Assembly (NCBI RefSeq): GCF_021233055.1
Contig: NZ_CP089538.1
Span: 1,283,501-1,347,500, forward strand
Length of the DNA stretch: 64,000 bases
Source of the DNA: Spirosoma oryzicola
GTDB lineage: Bacteria > Bacteroidota > Bacteroidia > Cytophagales > Spirosomataceae
Reading direction: 5' to 3'
Shown here: piece after piece, positions 61,432-64,000 of the stretch
Numbering within the stretch: position 1 is the first letter of the stretch
How the letters are laid out: each line of letters begins with the position of its first letter
Program-made: the position numbers and the translations under genes
The notes under the pieces: model-generated
What the model was told of the DNA's origin: nothing
The model's database searches: none
The model's input: the letters and a program-made list of their open reading frames with translations, nothing else

Positions 61432-62799
61432 TTACTGCCGAGTTAGCAATATGGTAAAGGCAGTAGGCTGTCCTGGAGCAGATGATACGGTTAGTTGCCC
61501 ACCATGCAGGCGCACAATCCGCTCGACTAATGACAAGCCTACACCGTACCCGCTTACATCGGCAGTTTGACGGCTGCGGTAGAACGGCTCGAAAATATAA
61601 GGAATATCAGGGGCCGGAATAGGAGGCCCTTCGTTTAAGACCTGGATCTGAAGCTGATCGTTTCCAGCGTTGATGGCGATAACGGCCTGTCCATCGTCGG
61701 AAAACTTACAGGCGTTTTCAGTGAGATTTTTTAAGGCGGTGCACAGCAGCGTTTTATTGCCCCGAACCGTCAACTGATCGGGGTCGTCGGGTAGTTCGCC
61801 GAGATCGATACGTACCTGATAGCGAGGATTAATAGCGTTTACTTCGGAACGGATGTCCCAGGCGGTTTCATCGATGCGTACCACATCGGTCAGCAGACTA
61901 CCAGCATCGTCCATATTGATCTGCGACAGTTGCAGCAGTTCATGGGTTAGGCTAGCTAAGTTCGTGACATCGTCAAGAACAGACCGCATGGTTTGCTGGT
62001 AAGCTTCCGGGTCGCGCTGGTTCAGCAGGCTGACTTCGAGTTGCGAGCTGATCTGAGTGAGCGGATTTTTTAATTCGTGCGATACATTGGCCACGAACAT
62101 GCGCTGTAGTCGAAACGATTCGGCAACTCGGTCGAGTAGCTGGTTGATGGTTGCCGATAGCCTCCCGATTTCGTCATTATCCTGGCGGATGGGTAGCCGT
62201 TCGTCCCGGTTGTTCGGAAAGATGGCATTGAGGGTCTGGTCAATCCGCTGCATGGGCCGAAGCGCATCCCCGGCAAAAAACCATCCCGAGAAGATCGTGA
62301 TACCAATAGCCAGAAAAAACAAACCGACCATTGCCCAGATCAGTTGCCGCAGAAAAGCGTCACCGTATACGTTTTCGGCGCTTGCTAGCACGACATACAT
62401 ACCCGATGCGGTCATAAATCGAATACCGGAGACGTAGTAAAGACCTTGCCGAAAATCTTTTCTTTTTTTCTGCCGGATGGATTCGATCTGACTGGCCGAA
62501 ACGTCAAGCGAAATGGCGTCGTTGGTTTCGTATATGACCGAATCGCGATTGTCGAATACTTTAATCTTTTGATTTGGAAGCTGATCTTTCCGGATGCGGC
62601 TCAGCTGGTGGATTAGTTGTGCATCCAACCGATGAAGAATAAGCATCTCGCCCAGCGTATTGGCTTTCCGGTCGAGTCGGCGGTAAAAGTCAGAAGCGAT
62701 GAAGTACCAGCAAAAGGCATAGATGCTCACAAAGGCCAATAGCAAAATGGCCGATACGAGTCCCGTAAAACGAATTGCTAGGCGATTCCGAATAGTCAT
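61432..62799 (-). CDS. Sensor histidine kinase (HAMP, HisKA, HATPase)
   Basis: The 455-residue kinase has two membrane helices (about 12-35 and 152-175) around a periplasmic loop of about 115 residues, then a HAMP linker. The HisKA domain has phospho-acceptor His241 in NVSHELKNPLTQ, and the HATPase has an N box near LTENACKFSD and G boxes YGVGLSLVERIV. It lies 34 bp after the response-regulator gene in the same operon. The sensed signal is unknown; CusS-type copper sensing is one candidate given the RND pump. Confidence 0.9.
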   Translation of the reverse strand: MTIRNRLAIRFTGLVSAILLLAFVSIYAFCWYFIASDFYRRLDRKANTLGEMLILHRLDAQLIHQLSRIRKDQLPNQKIKVFDNRDSVIYETNDAISLDVSASQIESIRQKKRKDFRQGLYYVSGIRFMTASGMYVVLASAENVYGDAFLRQLIWAMVGLFFLAIGITIFSGWFFAGDALRPMQRIDQTLNAIFPNNRDERLPIRQDNDEIGRLSATINQLLDRVAESFRLQRMFVANVSHELKNPLTQISSQLEVSLLNQRDPEAYQQTMRSVLDDVTNLASLTHELLQLSQINMDDAGSLLTDVVRIDETAWDIRSEVNAINPRYQVRIDLGELPDDPDQLTVRGNKTLLCTALKNLTENACKFSDDGQAVIAINAGNDQLQIQVLNEGPPIPAPDIPYIFEPFYRSRQTADVSGYGVGLSLVERIVRLHGGQLTVSSAPGQPTAFTILLTRQ

Positions 62800-62833
62800 G
62801 AGCAGGTATCAGCCAGCCGCAATCTTTGGCTGG

Positions 62834-63511
62834 TTATTCTTCTTTAAAAACATAACCCATACCGAACTGGGTATGAATAAGCTTTTTAGGGAAATCCTTA
62901 TCAATTTTTTTGCGCAGGTAATTGATATAAACCTCAACCACGTTAGTCCCCGTATCGAAGTTGAGATCCCAGACGTGTTCGGCAATGTCAGGCTTCGACA
63001 AAACCCGTCCCTGATTGCGCATCAGAAATTCCAGCAGCGCAAATTCACGGGCAGTCAGGTCGATAAGCAGGCCGTCGCGTCGCACGGTTTTGGCGTCCAG
63101 GTTCATCTCAATGCCACCGTACCGCAACGTTTGGGCCGTCATCGAGACCTGCGTGCCGCGCTTTGTCAGGGAGCGGACACGGGCCAGCAGTTCGGCAAAT
63201 TGAAACGGTTTGGTTAGGTATTGATCCGCCCCGGAATCGAAACCCGATATGCGATCATCGACTTCACCCAGCGCGGTCAGCAACAAAATAGGCGTCGTCA
63301 GGCCCTCGGCCCGTAGCTGACGGCACAGTTCAAAACCGTTCAGGCCAGGTAAGATAACGTCGGAGATGATGGCTGCGTAATTGTTTTTTAGGGCCAGCCG
63401 CTTGGCAATCAGTCCGTCGTAGGCGATGTCTACCTCAAACTGACTTTCCTCAAGCCCCTGCCGAATTGCTTGCAGCATTTTAGGTTCATCTTCGATCACT
63501 AAGAGTTTCAT
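62834..63511 (-). CDS. OmpR/PhoB-family response regulator
   Basis: The 225-residue regulator has a receiver domain with Asp51 (IISDVILPGLNGFEL), the Thr/Ser and Lys of the conserved pocket (LLTALGEVDDR, YLTKPF) and a C-terminal winged-helix DNA-binding domain (residues about 130-225, ending YVFKEE). This type binds direct repeats spaced 11 bp, which matches the CTTAGA arrays in this module. First gene of the two-gene unit with the kinase. Confidence 0.92.
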   Translation of the reverse strand: MKLLVIEDEPKMLQAIRQGLEESQFEVDIAYDGLIAKRLALKNNYAAIISDVILPGLNGFELCRQLRAEGLTTPILLLTALGEVDDRISGFDSGADQYLTKPFQFAELLARVRSLTKRGTQVSMTAQTLRYGGIEMNLDAKTVRRDGLLIDLTAREFALLEFLMRNQGRVLSKPDIAEHVWDLNFDTGTNVVEVYINYLRKKIDKDFPKKLIHTQFGMGYVFKEE

Positions 63512-63589
63512 GGTGGGGTAGAGGAGTTAAAAGTAAACAAGCGACTCCGCGTCAACGACTGTAGCTGATTATAGAGAATAAGTCAGAAC

Positions 63590-63631
63590 GCGAGGTCATG
63601 GCTATATAGGTCTAAGCAGCTATGACCTCGC
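63590..63631 (-). terminator. Hairpin after trehalose-phosphatase gene
   Basis: GCGAGGTCATGGCT pairs with AGCTATGACCTCGC (14 bp, one wobble), loop 14 bases including a single TCTAAG. No clear T-run. It lies between the phosphatase and response-regulator genes, both minus strand. Confidence 0.6.
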
Positions 63632-63649
63632 TCCTGGAAATAGTTGCTG

Positions 63650-64000
63650 TTAGTGGTTGATGGCTACTTCGTCGAGTTGTTGCAGCAGCATCTCCACGTC
63701 ACGCTGGCGAGCTAGCCGGTAGCGGGCATTAGTGATTCCAGCCCCAACTTTCAGGGTGTACGCCCAGTTGGGCAACTGACGAAACATATCCTCGTCGGTC
63801 GTGTCGTCGCCCATGCTGACAATGAAATCGTAGTCCGTCTGTTCAAAAAGTTTTTGGGCAATGGTGCCTTTGCTATGCTGCGCTGTTCGCACTTCAATAA
63901 CCTTACTGCCCTGCATAACCGTTAATTTGACTGCCGACGGCGTACTGAGCAATCGTGTCGCCAGTTCAACGGCTTTTGTCTCGATGTCTTCGGCTTTAGC
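63650..64000 (-). CDS. Trehalose-6-phosphate phosphatase, C-terminal part (runs off window)
   Basis: The frame enters from the right edge and is open for all 116 codons present. It carries the HAD motif IV MGDDTTDEDMF and the C-terminal VKLTVMQGSKVIEVRTAQHSKG, which matches OtsB. Whether the N-terminus carries an OtsA domain (a bifunctional TPS/TPP) is outside the window. The enzyme makes trehalose, an osmoprotectant. A hairpin follows the stop. Confidence 0.85.
   Translation of the reverse strand, partial: AKAEDIETKAVELATRLLSTPSAVKLTVMQGSKVIEVRTAQHSKGTIAQKLFEQTDYDFIVSMGDDTTDEDMFRQLPNWAYTLKVGAGITNARYRLARQRDVEMLLQQLDEVAINH

Overview
The window looks like chromosomal DNA of a Bacteroidota member close to Spirosoma and relatives (Cytophagales). 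The evidence: roughly balanced base composition; promoters of the Bacteroidota type (TTTG-N19-TAnnTTTG, seen almost perfectly before two small genes); weak or absent Shine-Dalgarno sites; secreted proteins with SprB-like repeats and a C-terminal type IX secretion (T9SS) sorting region; an Oar-like TonB-dependent receptor; and many families typical of the phylum (NamZ/DUF1343, DUF2911, DUF2279, DUF4332, Bat-type VWA/TPR pair, CdaA, PepSY-TM). The genus is an inference from style, not from a search. I saw no insertion sequence, phage, CRISPR array or rRNA. There are three tRNA genes.

Layout. 1-5.4 kb: the start of a secreted SGNH-like protein, a LolC/E-type permease, a NamZ-like muramidase and guaA. 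5.8-13.6 kb: a PepSY membrane protein, DUF2911, an FAD-linked oxidase, a Bor-like lipoprotein, a YtxH protein, glmM, then a transglutaminase-like protein beside an Anbu proteasome-like peptidase. 13.7-20 kb: two large secreted proteins (SGNH+DUF11, and Ig/SprB-repeat+T9SS) around a small acidic protein. 20-31.7 kb: an S9 peptidase, YciI, HAD, PhzF, a cell-wall amidase, a 51-residue Cys/Lys-rich protein, GNAT, HemW, DUF2279, an outer-membrane barrel protein, an HtrA-like protease and DUF4332. 31.8-38.3 kb: cdaA, rnz-STAS, purC, a thiolase and a Bat-type TPR/VWA pair. 38.4-40.3 kb: tRNA-Ser, tRNA-Pro, tRNA-Arg, a YihY-type membrane protein and a small basic protein. 40.4-51 kb: a TonB-dependent receptor, an FN3-repeat metalloprotease, a gene-poor AT-rich stretch and a secreted GH43.

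51.2-63.5 kb is the most coherent module. It holds a heavy-metal-type RND efflux operon (inner-membrane pump, TolC-like channel, periplasmic adaptor), an unrecognised membrane-anchored coiled-coil protein, a ClC-type chloride transporter, a DUF389 membrane protein, a previously hidden 40-codon membrane-peptide ORF, and an OmpR-type response regulator/histidine kinase pair. Four intergenic sites in this module, and none noticed elsewhere, carry tandem CTTAGA hexamers at an exact 11-bp period. That is the architecture of OmpR/PmrA-family operators. I infer they are the binding sites of the local response regulator and define a small envelope or ion-stress regulon. The window ends inside a trehalose-phosphatase gene.

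Many gene starts had to be moved inward from the longest reading frame, because upstream extensions run through a neighbour, a promoter box or a terminator. The choices are explained entry by entry.
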